Shown here in pieces: positions 27,741 through 37,675 of a stretch of DNA of 64,000 bases (the stretch's first letter is position 1; the number at the start of each line of letters is the position of its first letter). The stretch comes from Mannheimia bovis (GTDB lineage Bacteria; Pseudomonadota; Gammaproteobacteria; Enterobacterales; Pasteurellaceae), in assembly GCF_014541205.1 (NCBI RefSeq), contig NZ_CP061280.1, positions 1,318,798-1,382,797 of the forward strand, read 5' to 3'. The notes under the pieces were generated by a model. That model saw only the letters and a program-made list of their open reading frames with translations. It was not told where the DNA came from and made no database searches. The position numbers and the translations under genes are program-made.

Positions 27741-28883
27741 GTGAAACGCATAAATTCTTACACTTGGGTGGTCATTTTCGGCGGATTAATTGGTGCTGCA
27801 GTGCCACTTTCTTTTGCCAATAACCTTAACCAGATTCAGCAAAAAATTCAGCAGCAAACCTCAAAAATTAATGAGCAGAAACAAAAACGCAATGAGCTGC
27901 AATTCACGCTCAAAACGCAGGAAGTGGAAATGGGGAAAGTGTTAGATAAACTACAAAAAACGCAAATGTCGTTAAGCGAAGTTCGTCAAACCATTAAAAA
28001 TACTGAAGCAGAAATTACTCGCCTTGAAAAGTTAGAAAAAGATCAAAAAGAGAAATTAAAAGAACAGTTAGATTCTGCTTATCGTTCAGGGGTGAATCCT
28101 TCGGTTTTAGAGCGTTTGATGTCAGAGGAGGCAAAAAATGCGGAAAGAATGACCGCTTATTATGAGCATATAAATAATATCCGCATTGATGTTATTAAGG
28201 ATATTCGTAAAACGCAAGCCGATTTGAAAGCCAGACGTGATGAATTGACAGGGCAGCAGAAAGATCATCAATCCCAACTTAATGAGCAAAAAAAGCAAGA
28301 AAGAGATTTAAAGAAAGTACAGAGCCAGCGTGAAAGTACATTGCGTTCGCTGAATAAAACGCTGGAAAAAGATGAAAGTCGCTTAGAAAATTTACGCAAT
28401 AATGAAATTGCATTAAAGCAACAGCTAGAAAAAGCTCAAAAAGAAGCTCAGCAAGCAGAAAAGCGAGAGCAACAAGAGGCAAAATCATCTAAAAGCTCAG
28501 ATAAGGTGAGTAGCACACCAATTAAAGCGGGCAGATATACAATGCCTGTTTCGGGTAATATCATCACTAAATTTGGGAATAACTGGCACGGCGTAGTAAT
28601 TGGGGCTGCGGCGGGTACGTCGGTAAAAGCAATGGCAAGTGGCAGAGTGATTATGGCACAATGGCTTGCCGGCTATGGCAATATGGTGGCGATTGATCAC
28701 GGTAATGGCGATATTTCACTTTATGGCTATAATCAGTCTATTTTGGTAAGCAAAGGCAGCAGAGTAACAGGCGGGCAAGTGATTGCGAGAGTTGGGAATA
28801 CAGGCGGGCAAAGTCGCCCAGCTCTCTATTTTGGTGTTACTCGTAAAGGTACGCCGATCAATCCGTTAAATTTGGTAAAATAG
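27741..28883 (+). CDS. envC: Murein hydrolase activator EnvC
   Basis: Periplasmic activator of the septal amidases during cell division. The start is a GTG at 27741 with AAAAGGGA upstream. Signal peptide 1-26 (cleavage after SFA), long coiled coil about 28-245 rich in Gln, Lys and Glu, then a LytM/M23 domain about 262-380. The M23 active site is degenerate (WHGVVIGAAAGTSVKAM in place of H-x-G-x-D), as in E. coli EnvC, so it should activate amidases and not cut peptidoglycan itself. The protein is 380 residues. The yibQ start follows directly after its stop, so they form one operon. Confidence 0.95.
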   Translation: MKRINSYTWVVIFGGLIGAAVPLSFANNLNQIQQKIQQQTSKINEQKQKRNELQFTLKTQEVEMGKVLDKLQKTQMSLSEVRQTIKNTEAEITRLEKLEKDQKEKLKEQLDSAYRSGVNPSVLERLMSEEAKNAERMTAYYEHINNIRIDVIKDIRKTQADLKARRDELTGQQKDHQSQLNEQKKQERDLKKVQSQRESTLRSLNKTLEKDESRLENLRNNEIALKQQLEKAQKEAQQAEKREQQEAKSSKSSDKVSSTPIKAGRYTMPVSGNIITKFGNNWHGVVIGAAAGTSVKAMASGRVIMAQWLAGYGNMVAIDHGNGDISLYGYNQSILVSKGSRVTGGQVIARVGNTGGQSRPALYFGVTRKGTPINPLNLVK

Positions 28884-29744
28884 ATGCGAAAACAGATTTA
28901 CAAGCGGTTAAATTTTACGATTTTTTTGCAAATTACCCTGATTTTGCATATTTTGGTGCTTTTTTCACCGCTTGCAGAAGCCGGAAAAATAGCCATTGTG
29001 ATTGATGATGTGGGGTATCGGGTAAAAGAAGATCGGGAGATTTTATCGCTGCCTAAAGAAGTAAGTGTAGCGATTATTCCTTTTTCTCCTTATGCGACTG
29101 AAAGAGCAAAGGAGGCTTATGCTCAAAAGCGTGATATTTTAATTCATTTGCCAATGCAGCCGAAATCTAAACAACTGATTGAGGCAAATAGCGTTAAAAT
29201 TGGCGATAGCGAAGAAAAAATTCGGAAACTTATTGATAGCTCTCGTGGTCAAGTACCTTATGCAATTGGCTTAAACAATCATATGGGGAGTGGTGCAACC
29301 TCAGATCCAGCCACAATGCAATATTTGATGACGGTGTTGAAAGAACAGTCCCTGTTCTTTTTAGACAGTAAAACCATTGGCAGTAGCGTTGCAGCTAAAA
29401 CTGCTCGCCAAGTTGGCATAAATACATTAGAGCGAGATATTTTTTTAGATGATAGCGATCTGCTTTCTGATGTGCAAAAGCAATTTTCGCAAGCTATTCA
29501 ATATGCCCGCAAAAATGGATTAGCTATTGTGATTGGACACCCTCGTAAGAATACGATTAGCGTACTTAAACAACACTTAACTCAATTACCGAAAGATATT
29601 GAATTGATTGGGGTTGGAGCATTATGGCGGAATGAAAAAGTGGTACCGGAAAAACCGTTCATTATGCTATTTGAACAAGAACCCGCATTAACTTCTGTAC
29701 CACCTTATGAAAGTGTGCCACTGTTACGCGGTATTCCAAAATAA
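28884..29744 (+). CDS. yibQ: Divergent polysaccharide deacetylase family protein (YibQ)
   Basis: Periplasmic protein of 286 residues with a NodB-like deacetylase fold and a signal peptide (1-33, cleavage after AEA). The metal-binding motif IDDVGY lies at 40-45; LIHLPMQPKSK and GLNNHMGSGAT follow; the enzyme's substrate is not established. It starts at the base after the envC stop, the usual envC-yibQ pair. The signal-peptide codons 6-17 are made of an extended uptake sequence (28900-28934), so that part of the hydrophobic segment is shared with DNA-uptake function. Confidence 0.88.
   Translation: MRKQIYKRLNFTIFLQITLILHILVLFSPLAEAGKIAIVIDDVGYRVKEDREILSLPKEVSVAIIPFSPYATERAKEAYAQKRDILIHLPMQPKSKQLIEANSVKIGDSEEKIRKLIDSSRGQVPYAIGLNNHMGSGATSDPATMQYLMTVLKEQSLFFLDSKTIGSSVAAKTARQVGINTLERDIFLDDSDLLSDVQKQFSQAIQYARKNGLAIVIGHPRKNTISVLKQHLTQLPKDIELIGVGALWRNEKVVPEKPFIMLFEQEPALTSVPPYESVPLLRGIPK
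28900..28934 (+). repeat. Extended uptake sequence within the yibQ signal-peptide codons
   Basis: ACAAGCGGT at 28900-28908, an AT-rich stretch, then TTTTTTTGCAAATT at 28921-28934, the full extended Apl-type layout. Confidence 0.8.
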
Positions 29745-29757
29745 TAAAAGGTTAGCA

Positions 29758-31608
29758 ATGAATACAAAACTGCATTTTTTAACATTCTGCTGTTTAATTG
29801 CTTTTGCTTCAATGGCTAAAGCAAATCAGGAACAGAACAATCAACAAGATAGAATTACTGATGTTGATCAAGAAAGAATTGGTGAATTGGAAGATACACT
29901 TACAGATGATCCAAATGATGAAGAAAACGTGGAAGCCTTAGTGGATCTGGAAATTAAAGGTATTCACGATAAAGAAGCAAAGAAAAATGTCAATTTGTAT
30001 TTAAACCAAATTGCCAATGAATATGCAGACGGTTCAGAACGCCATCAATATTTAGTGCAAACAACGGTGGATAAGGCTTTGCGTGCGTTGGGTTATTACA
30101 ACAGCCGATATCAATTTGTACAGCTGCCTAGAAGTGATAAAAAGCCTTTATTGGTGCTAAATGTAGAGCTAGATAAAGAAACCGTCAAAATTGATGAAAC
30201 TGATATTGTGCTGCAAGGTGAGGCAAAAAGTGATGCAGATTTTGTGGCTCTTATTAAAAAAGCCCCGAAACAAGGCTCTCGTTTAAATCATAAAACCTAT
30301 GACAACTTTAAAGGTAATATTGAAAGTAATGCATTCAGCAAAGGTTATTTTGACGGGCATTGGCTCTATCATCGTTTAGAAGTTTACCCAACCGATCATA
30401 AAGCCGATTGGCGTTTAGGTTATGATAGTGGCATTCGCTATCGCTACGGGCAAATTAATTTTGTAGATAGCCAAATTAAAGAGGAATATTTACGCAATAT
30501 TCTAAAAATTAATTCGGGCGATCATTACTTTGCCAATGATCTTTCCAACTTAACCCAAGATTATTTATCCAGTAATTGGTTTTCATCTGTAATGGTTGAG
30601 CCACATCTCAATGAGCAAGATAAAACAGTAGATTTAAACGTGTTGTTCCAACCGAAAAAGAAAAATGAGGTTGAAATCGGTATCGGTTATGAAACCGAAG
30701 TAGGACCTCGTCTCCAATTTAACTGGAAAAAACCGTGGCGAAATAAACGAGGGCATAGCATTGATACCAGAACTTATATTTCCGCTCCTGAGCAGACGTT
30801 TGAATTTGGTTATAACATTCCGCTAAAAAAAGATCCGCTTCATTACTACTATCAAATATCAGGTACGCTTGAAAATGAAGATCAGAAGGATACTAAATCA
30901 ACCGCAGCCAGTTTCGCTCTACAACGTTTTTGGACTCGAACAACCGGTTGGTCATTCTCTGCCGGTTTAAGAACCCGTTATGATTCCTTTACGCAAGCGA
31001 ATGATAAATTTAAAACTTTATTAGTTTACCCAACGGCTTCCTTAAACCGTACTCGTACTGATGGTAAGCCTTACCCTCTATGGGGAGATAGTCAAAGGCT
31101 AAGAGTAAATTGGGGTAGCAAAATTGTTGGCTCAGATGTGAATTTTTATAGCTATAAAGCCTCTACTTCATTTGTGAGAACCTATGCAGGTAATCACCGT
31201 TTCTACTTAAGAGCGGAATTAGGTTATTTGAAAGCAAATCAATTTGAACGCATTCCTCCTGCATTGCGTTTTTTCGCCGGAGGTGATATGAGTGTGCGTG
31301 GTTTTGGTTATAAAGATATTTCGCCAAGAGATCCGGAAAATGGGAAACGTGTAGGTGGCTCGCATTTAGCCACAGGTACGTTTGAATACCAATACCAAGT
31401 TTACCCGAACTGGTGGGGAGCTGTATTTTATGATGTGGGCTTAGCAGCGAATAAATTTGAAACAAAGCAGTTACATCAAGGTACGGGTTTAGGTGTCCGC
31501 TGGGCTTCGCCTATTGGGGCTATTAAATTTGACGTGGGTATGCCTGTAAAATCGCCTGATAATAAACGTGGCTTCCAAATTTACGTGGGTTTAGGCTCAG
31601 ATATTTAA
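29758..31608 (+). CDS. tamA: Translocation and assembly module outer-membrane protein TamA
   Basis: BamA-family outer-membrane protein that with TamB assembles certain outer-membrane proteins and autotransporters. The ATG at 29758 (616 aa) has AAAGG seven bases upstream and begins a signal peptide (MNTKLHFLTFCCLIAFASMAKA). An earlier in-frame ATG at 29707 lies inside yibQ and lacks a ribosome site. N-terminal POTRA-type repeats follow; the C-terminal half is a beta barrel containing the conserved VRGF motif (GGDMSVRGFGYKD, near residue 510). It follows yibQ by 13 bases and precedes tamB by about 100. The giant adhesin nearby is a possible but unproven client. Confidence 0.94.
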   Translation: MNTKLHFLTFCCLIAFASMAKANQEQNNQQDRITDVDQERIGELEDTLTDDPNDEENVEALVDLEIKGIHDKEAKKNVNLYLNQIANEYADGSERHQYLVQTTVDKALRALGYYNSRYQFVQLPRSDKKPLLVLNVELDKETVKIDETDIVLQGEAKSDADFVALIKKAPKQGSRLNHKTYDNFKGNIESNAFSKGYFDGHWLYHRLEVYPTDHKADWRLGYDSGIRYRYGQINFVDSQIKEEYLRNILKINSGDHYFANDLSNLTQDYLSSNWFSSVMVEPHLNEQDKTVDLNVLFQPKKKNEVEIGIGYETEVGPRLQFNWKKPWRNKRGHSIDTRTYISAPEQTFEFGYNIPLKKDPLHYYYQISGTLENEDQKDTKSTAASFALQRFWTRTTGWSFSAGLRTRYDSFTQANDKFKTLLVYPTASLNRTRTDGKPYPLWGDSQRLRVNWGSKIVGSDVNFYSYKASTSFVRTYAGNHRFYLRAELGYLKANQFERIPPALRFFAGGDMSVRGFGYKDISPRDPENGKRVGGSHLATGTFEYQYQVYPNWWGAVFYDVGLAANKFETKQLHQGTGLGVRWASPIGAIKFDVGMPVKSPDNKRGFQIYVGLGSDI

Positions 31609-31709
31609 TGCAAGCGATAGCGAAGCTGTGAATAATCCTTACAAGGATTGTGAATAATTTTTGCTAAAATTTTACCAATAATGATTTTTCTTATCCGATA
31701 GTATTCAAA

Positions 31710-34700
31710 ATGACGACTGAACAACAAGAAATAATAGATAACCAAGAAACGCAACAAGAAATACCTAAAAAGAAATCAGCATCAAAATGGCGTTTCTTGA
31801 AACGGAGCATTTGCATTTTTTTAATTCTGCTCTTGGCTCTTACTTTGTTTTTATGCACAGGCTTTGGGCAGCGTAAAACTGTTCAGTGGGTTGATCAATT
31901 AGTTGAGCCGTTGCAGATAGGAAAAGTAGAAGGCAGTATTCAAGATGGTTTACAACTTTCTGATACTCAATTTATTACTGATGGTGTTAATGTACAAATC
32001 GGTCAAGCAGACTTACATATCGATTTTAATTGCTTGATTAAGTATGAAGTCTGCCTAAACAATTTTAATGTGAAGGGCACTAAAGTGGTTATTGATACCA
32101 CTCAACTTCCGCCGTCTCAAGAAAAAGAAGATAATACACCTTTCACTGAGCTGAATTTGCCACTCGGTATTTCAGCGAAAAATATCACACTAGAGAATAT
32201 TGATGTCAGCATTGATGATATGGATATTCATCTCAACCATTTTAATACCGCAATTTCAGGTAAAGGGCGAGAGGTTATTGTTAAGCCTACTACCTTAGAT
32301 GGCTTAAAGCTATTATTAGCTTTAAAAGTGGAAGAAGAACTGAAAACACAAGCGGTCGATTCTAATGAAAAAAATGCAAAAGTTACAGTAACCAGAAACC
32401 CGGCTAATGCACAAGAAGCGGTGGATCAAGTCGTTCAAGATGCGGTGGAAAAAACAGGCGAAAAGGTGGTTGAAGAATTCCACCAATTACAAGGGAAAAC
32501 AACCGTAGAGGCTGAACAGCAGTCGCATAATAAAGTGGATTGGGCGGCGATTAAAGCTCAGTTGGAAAAACCAATTTTAAATAAAAATATTCGTCTCTCT
32601 TTACCGTTAGATTTAACCGTTGAGCAGATTGATATTGCCAATGTTTCGGTTGCTCAAAAAGCACAAGATGGAAAAGGTAACTTAGTTGAGCCGATTTCAC
32701 TCATCAATGTGGATTCTTTACAGCTTCAAGCACAAGCGAAAGATCAGCTGGTAACTTTGCAACGTTTGGATTTTAAAAGCGATCAGGGAGATCTTACCGC
32801 AACGGGTACGCTTTCCCTTAAAGATAATTATCCATTAAATTGGCAGTTAGAAGCGATGGAAGCAAAAGATGCCAAAGTAAAATTACCATTTAGTCATATT
32901 AATGCTACGCTTTCAGGCGAGTTGTATGATAAAACGGTGCTTAATCTAAAAACAGACGGAGCAATCAAGGCAAATTTAGAGGGGCATATTGAGCTTGCAA
33001 CGCCAAAAACACCTTTTGATCTGATGCTTAAAAGTGAATCAATGAAGTATCCTTTCGCACCGCAAAAAGGCGATGATGTATTGGTTTTAGAGAATATTGA
33101 TATTCATCTGAATGGTAATCCGCTTGCTTATAATTTGGCTACAAAAGTCAGTGCAAAAGGAATGGGCATTCCACCAAGCTCTGCTGATTTAAAAGGTAAT
33201 GGAGAATTAACCCATTTTACTATCCACGACTTATTGTTGAATGCGTTAGAAGGTAATGCTCAACTGTCGGGATTAATTGACTGGACAGAAGGTGTCGAGT
33301 GGAATTCCAACCTTAAGCTAAACAATATTAATACTAAAGCCGTAGTACCGGATTGGGCGCCAGTATTGTCGGGCTCTCTTTCTTCTCAAGGTTATGCGGG
33401 GCGTGGCAATAGCGGCTCAGATTGGAAAGCAGATGTTTCAAATATTGATCTTAAAGGATCGTTGAACCAGAAAAACTTGCAATTAACAGGGAATTTAAAT
33501 GCGAACAACCAGCAACTTTTAGACGTGCCGGGGTTATCGCTGGTTTATGGCGAAAACAAAATTGATCTAAAAGGACTTTTAGGCGAAAAATCGGACTTTT
33601 ACGCAGACATCAAAGCCCCGAATTTACAAGGTTTAGTGCCGAATTTAAAAGCGGGTATAAATGGTAATGTGAAATTATCAGGCAAACTTGCCGAGCCAAA
33701 TGTGGATTTAGACTTAGTTGCTTCCAATGTGAGTTATGAGCAATTCAAACTACAACATTTAACCGCAAAAGGTAAAATTACTACTGAACAGACCATTCAA
33801 GGCGATGTGGAATTAGGGCTACGCCAATTTGCCTATAATGACATTAAAGTAGAAAGTGCTACCTTATTGGCAAAAGGGAATGAGGCAAATCACACCTTGA
33901 AGTTAACCTCAAAAGGTAACCCTGCTGGGGCAGATTTGCAAATTTCCGGAAAATTTGACCGCTTGCAACAGATTTGGGAAGGGCAGTTGAGCCAAGTTGC
34001 TATTCAATCTACCGAGTTTGGCAGATTCCAAACGGATAAAGCAGTGAATGTGAAATATGACAATAAAGCGATTAATGCTAATGTGTCTGCCCACTGCTGG
34101 CAAAACCCGAAAATTCACCTCTGTTTCCCAACCGCATTTAATGCAGGGCAAGAGGGGAAAGTACCTTTTGATATCCGTAATTTTAACTTAGCGGTGTTGC
34201 AAGATTATCTTGATAATACCAGCCAAATTTCAGGTATTGTAAACGCCAAAGGTGATGCTGCGTGGTTTAAAAATAAACAGCCACAGGTTAATTTAGATCT
34301 CACTTCCAATTCCATTAAATTTGTGCAGAAAATGGAAGGGGGAAAAACCTTCCCGCTTACGGTTTCGCCGTTAAAAATCAATTTGAAAATGTCGGATAAC
34401 AATTTAGCCCTTAAATCAAATTTAAGAGTTGAAAATAACGGCACATTGACAACTGACATTGTGATGCGAGATTTAACGAATGCCAGAACTTTATCGGGTA
34501 ATATCAATATTGACCAATTAACCTTAAAGCTCATTCACCCGTTACTTGAGCGAGGTGATTTTGTCGATGGCAGAATTAATGCACGCTTAACGGTAAGTGG
34601 TAAGGCAACTTCGCCGTTGCTACACGGTAATTTAAATTTAACGGGCTTAAAAGCACGTTCTGTTATGATGCCGTTTGATGTAACAGATGGTAATTTAGCG

Positions 34701-35807
34701 ATGAACTTTCACGGTGCAACCTCTACCTTAAATGGTAGACTGCAAACAAAAGAAAGTGAGCTACGCTTAGACGGTGATGCAGATTGGCGAAATATTAATG
34801 CGTGGAGAACCAGAGTTCACGCCCAAGCAAATCGTTTCAGAGTGGACATCCCGAACTTAGCAAGAGTAGAAATCAGTCCTGATATTCAAGTGGTAGCAAC
34901 CCCAACGCTTTTAACATTAGGCGGTAATATTGATGTACCGTGGGCAAGAATTGAAGTAGAACAATTACCGGAGCAAGCCGTTAGTGTAAGTGGTGATGAA
35001 GTGATTATGGACGGTTCAGCAAGGAACAAAGTGCCATTTAATCAACGTACTATTCCAAATCAAACGGCGGGCGGAATGGCGATTGATGCGGATATTAAAA
35101 TCAATATCGGTAATGATGTTAAGCTCAAAGCGTATGGTTTGAATAGTCATTTAAACGGATTGCTCTCAGTGCGTCGAGGCAAACAAGGCTTAGGGCTTTA
35201 TGGGCAAGTTCGTTTAGATGAAGGGCGTTTTGCAGCTTATGGGCAAGATTTGCTGATACGCAAGGGAGTGATCAGCTTTGCCGGTTCGCCTTCACAACCA
35301 TCACTGGATATTGAAGCAATTCGTAACCCTGAAGCAATGGAAGATCCAACCATTACCGCAGGGGTAAGGGTAACAGGCTTGGCAGATGCACCAAACGTGA
35401 AAGTGTTCTCCGATCCTGCAATGTCGCAAAATGAAGCACTTTCATACATCTTAACCGGACGTTCTTTAGAAAGTGGTGGAGATGCAGGCTCAAGCAATGC
35501 GGTAGCTGCTGCCTTGCTCAGTATGAGTTTATCAAAAAGCAGTAAATTAGTGGGCGATGTTGGCAGTGCCTTTGGCTTAAAAGATCTCAGCGTCAGCACT
35601 GCGGGTATTGGTGATAATACCAAAGTAGAAGTAAGCACCAGTCTCTCTCCTCGCTTCCGTGTGAAATATGGTGTAGGTGTATTTGCTCCTTTAACCGAGC
35701 TGACATTGAGATACAATTTAACCCCAAGGCTTTATTTGCAATGGGTTTCTAACGTAAATCAAGCGGTAGATTTAATGTACCGCTTCCAATTTGATAAGTT
35801 ATTTTAA
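31710..35807 (+). CDS. tamB: Translocation and assembly module inner-membrane protein TamB
   Basis: Very long periplasm-spanning AsmA-like protein (1365 aa) anchored in the inner membrane and partner of TamA. One hydrophobic anchor lies at about residues 34-54 (ICIFLILLLALTLFL), then long beta-rich repeats, then the conserved C-terminal TamB (DUF490) domain from about 1010, with GRFAAYGQDLLIRKG and the end YLQWVSNVNQAVDLMYRFQF. Two uptake sequences fall in the coding region (near 32348 and 33958). A hairpin terminator follows. Confidence 0.94.
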   Translation: MTTEQQEIIDNQETQQEIPKKKSASKWRFLKRSICIFLILLLALTLFLCTGFGQRKTVQWVDQLVEPLQIGKVEGSIQDGLQLSDTQFITDGVNVQIGQADLHIDFNCLIKYEVCLNNFNVKGTKVVIDTTQLPPSQEKEDNTPFTELNLPLGISAKNITLENIDVSIDDMDIHLNHFNTAISGKGREVIVKPTTLDGLKLLLALKVEEELKTQAVDSNEKNAKVTVTRNPANAQEAVDQVVQDAVEKTGEKVVEEFHQLQGKTTVEAEQQSHNKVDWAAIKAQLEKPILNKNIRLSLPLDLTVEQIDIANVSVAQKAQDGKGNLVEPISLINVDSLQLQAQAKDQLVTLQRLDFKSDQGDLTATGTLSLKDNYPLNWQLEAMEAKDAKVKLPFSHINATLSGELYDKTVLNLKTDGAIKANLEGHIELATPKTPFDLMLKSESMKYPFAPQKGDDVLVLENIDIHLNGNPLAYNLATKVSAKGMGIPPSSADLKGNGELTHFTIHDLLLNALEGNAQLSGLIDWTEGVEWNSNLKLNNINTKAVVPDWAPVLSGSLSSQGYAGRGNSGSDWKADVSNIDLKGSLNQKNLQLTGNLNANNQQLLDVPGLSLVYGENKIDLKGLLGEKSDFYADIKAPNLQGLVPNLKAGINGNVKLSGKLAEPNVDLDLVASNVSYEQFKLQHLTAKGKITTEQTIQGDVELGLRQFAYNDIKVESATLLAKGNEANHTLKLTSKGNPAGADLQISGKFDRLQQIWEGQLSQVAIQSTEFGRFQTDKAVNVKYDNKAINANVSAHCWQNPKIHLCFPTAFNAGQEGKVPFDIRNFNLAVLQDYLDNTSQISGIVNAKGDAAWFKNKQPQVNLDLTSNSIKFVQKMEGGKTFPLTVSPLKINLKMSDNNLALKSNLRVENNGTLTTDIVMRDLTNARTLSGNINIDQLTLKLIHPLLERGDFVDGRINARLTVSGKATSPLLHGNLNLTGLKARSVMMPFDVTDGNLAMNFHGATSTLNGRLQTKESELRLDGDADWRNINAWRTRVHAQANRFRVDIPNLARVEISPDIQVVATPTLLTLGGNIDVPWARIEVEQLPEQAVSVSGDEVIMDGSARNKVPFNQRTIPNQTAGGMAIDADIKINIGNDVKLKAYGLNSHLNGLLSVRRGKQGLGLYGQVRLDEGRFAAYGQDLLIRKGVISFAGSPSQPSLDIEAIRNPEAMEDPTITAGVRVTGLADAPNVKVFSDPAMSQNEALSYILTGRSLESGGDAGSSNAVAAALLSMSLSKSSKLVGDVGSAFGLKDLSVSTAGIGDNTKVEVSTSLSPRFRVKYGVGVFAPLTELTLRYNLTPRLYLQWVSNVNQAVDLMYRFQFDKLF

Positions 35808-35811
35808 TTCG

Positions 35812-35845
35812 AAAGGTTGTTAGTCAGAGCATTAACAACCTTTTT
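35812..35845 (+). terminator. tamB terminator
   Basis: AAAGGTTGTTA (35812-35822), 10-base loop, TAACAACCTTT (35833-35843), with the T-run continuing to 35845. Confidence 0.85.
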
Positions 35846-35908
35846 GCTTTATAGTAAAATGACAACTTTATCTACAAGCGGTCGAAAAAGTAAAAAAATT
35901 TACACATT

Positions 35909-37675
35909 ATGGAAAAACAACGCCAACGCGAATTGCAAAAATGGCTTAAAAGTCAGCAAAAAGTCATTAAAAAATATATGCACTTAAACGTACTGTTAGG
36001 GATATTCAGTAGTTTATTTATGATTGGGCAGATGTGGCTATTGGCAACAATGCTACAAAAAATGATTGTAGAAAAGCAGTCTCCCAATGCTTTTATAAGT
36101 GAAATTGTTTTATTATTCGGCTGTTTTGCTGGCAGAGCATTATTGATTTTTCTGCGTGAGCGTGTTGGCTTTAAAGCAGGGCAGACGTTACGTTTACACC
36201 TTCGCCAGCAAATTTTAGCGAAAATGGAAGCAGTTGGACCAATGAGCTTACAACAAAAGCCTGCGGGGAGTTGGGCTACGTTAATGTTGGAGCAAGTAGA
36301 AAACCTACACAATTTCTATGCTCGCTATTTGCCGCAGCAATTTTTATCATTAATTATACCGCTTGTAATCCTCTGTTTTGTCTTTCCTATTAACTGGGCT
36401 GCTGGCGTCATTCTGTTTTCAACTATGCCGCTATTGCCTCTATTTATGATTTTAGCAGGAATGAAAGCAGTCGAGGCAAATCAACGCAATATCGGTATTC
36501 TTTCTCGCATTAGCGGACAATTCTTAGATAAATTGAAAGGTTTAGAAACTATTCGTTTATTTGGACAAGCCGAAAAACAAACCGAACAAATTTACCAAAG
36601 TACGGAAGACTTCCGCACCAGTACGATGGACGTGTTAAAAATGGCATTTTTATCGTCGGCGGTATTAGAGTTTTTTACCTCTATATCGATTGCAGTGATG
36701 GCAGTTTATTTCGGTTTTATCTTCTTAGGCGAGTTAGATTTTGGTTATTATGGCACAGGCGTTAGCTTATTTATTGGCTTTTTCTGTTTGATGTTAGCCC
36801 CTGAATTTTATCAGCCTATGCGTGAATTGGGTGTGTTTTACCACGATAAAGCAGCCGCAATTGGTGCGGCAGATAGTATAGAAACTTTCTTAAAAGAAGA
36901 AGTGAAAATACAATCGAATAATGTGCAAAAATCTATTAAAAATCAACCGCTTGTGATTGAAACTCAAGAGTGTGTAATTCTCTCGCCTCAAGGCAAAGTT
37001 TTAACACAACCGCTGAATTTCAAAATAACACCACATCAACATATTGCTTTAGTTGGACAAAGTGGAGCAGGAAAGAGTTCGTTAATGAATATGTTACTCG
37101 GCTTCTTGCCTTATGAAGGCTCGGTTAAAATTAATGGTGCGGAATTGCGTGAACTGAATTTAACCGAATGGCGAGCGAAATTAGCGTGGGTTGGGCAAAA
37201 TCCGCAATTAATGCGTGGTAGCTTGAAAGAGAATATTTTACTGGGTAATACAACGGCTACAGATGGCGAAATGACTAGAGCCTTACGTTTATCTAAAGCA
37301 GATGAATTTGTGGAGCGTTTAGGTTTGGAACATCAAGTGCAAGACAGTAATATCGGCATTTCAGGTGGGCAAGCACAGCGTATTGCCATTGCCAGAGCTT
37401 TATTACGACCTTATGAATTATTGTTACTTGATGAACCAACGGCGAGCTTAGATATGGATTCCGAGCAGCAAGTATTGGAAGCATTGCACCATTTAAGTCG
37501 AGAGCAAACAACTTTAATGATTACCCACCGTGTAGAAGATTTAACTCAATGCGATGAAATTTGGGTAATGAAACAAGGGCAAATTATCCAGAAAGGTAGC
37601 TTTAGCGAATTAGAACATACAGGCTTTTTTGCCGAATTATTGCGTAATGAATTAGTTCATCAGGGAGAAATCTAA
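35909..37675 (+). CDS. cydD: Heterodimeric ABC exporter subunit CydD
   Basis: With CydC it exports glutathione/cysteine or related reductant to the periplasm (more recent work also implicates haem); it is needed for cytochrome bd assembly. The protein is 588 residues, as in E. coli. The six-helix membrane domain covers about 20-320; the ATPase domain has Walker A GQSGAGKSS (about 384), signature ISGGQAQRIAIARALL and Walker B LLLLDEPTASLD. The stop overlaps the cydC ATG by one base (TAATG), so translation is coupled. A USS precedes the gene at 35874-35882. Confidence 0.95.
   Translation: MEKQRQRELQKWLKSQQKVIKKYMHLNVLLGIFSSLFMIGQMWLLATMLQKMIVEKQSPNAFISEIVLLFGCFAGRALLIFLRERVGFKAGQTLRLHLRQQILAKMEAVGPMSLQQKPAGSWATLMLEQVENLHNFYARYLPQQFLSLIIPLVILCFVFPINWAAGVILFSTMPLLPLFMILAGMKAVEANQRNIGILSRISGQFLDKLKGLETIRLFGQAEKQTEQIYQSTEDFRTSTMDVLKMAFLSSAVLEFFTSISIAVMAVYFGFIFLGELDFGYYGTGVSLFIGFFCLMLAPEFYQPMRELGVFYHDKAAAIGAADSIETFLKEEVKIQSNNVQKSIKNQPLVIETQECVILSPQGKVLTQPLNFKITPHQHIALVGQSGAGKSSLMNMLLGFLPYEGSVKINGAELRELNLTEWRAKLAWVGQNPQLMRGSLKENILLGNTTATDGEMTRALRLSKADEFVERLGLEHQVQDSNIGISGGQAQRIAIARALLRPYELLLLDEPTASLDMDSEQQVLEALHHLSREQTTLMITHRVEDLTQCDEIWVMKQGQIIQKGSFSELEHTGFFAELLRNELVHQGEI

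Noticed and set aside
27741-28883. EnvC as an active M23 endopeptidase
   Set aside because: The H-x-G-x-D zinc motif is not intact, as in other EnvC activators.
31634-31649. AATCCTT/AAGGATT dyad between tamA and tamB as a terminator
   Set aside because: The two-base loop and lack of a T-run make it unlikely, and tamA and tamB normally are co-expressed.
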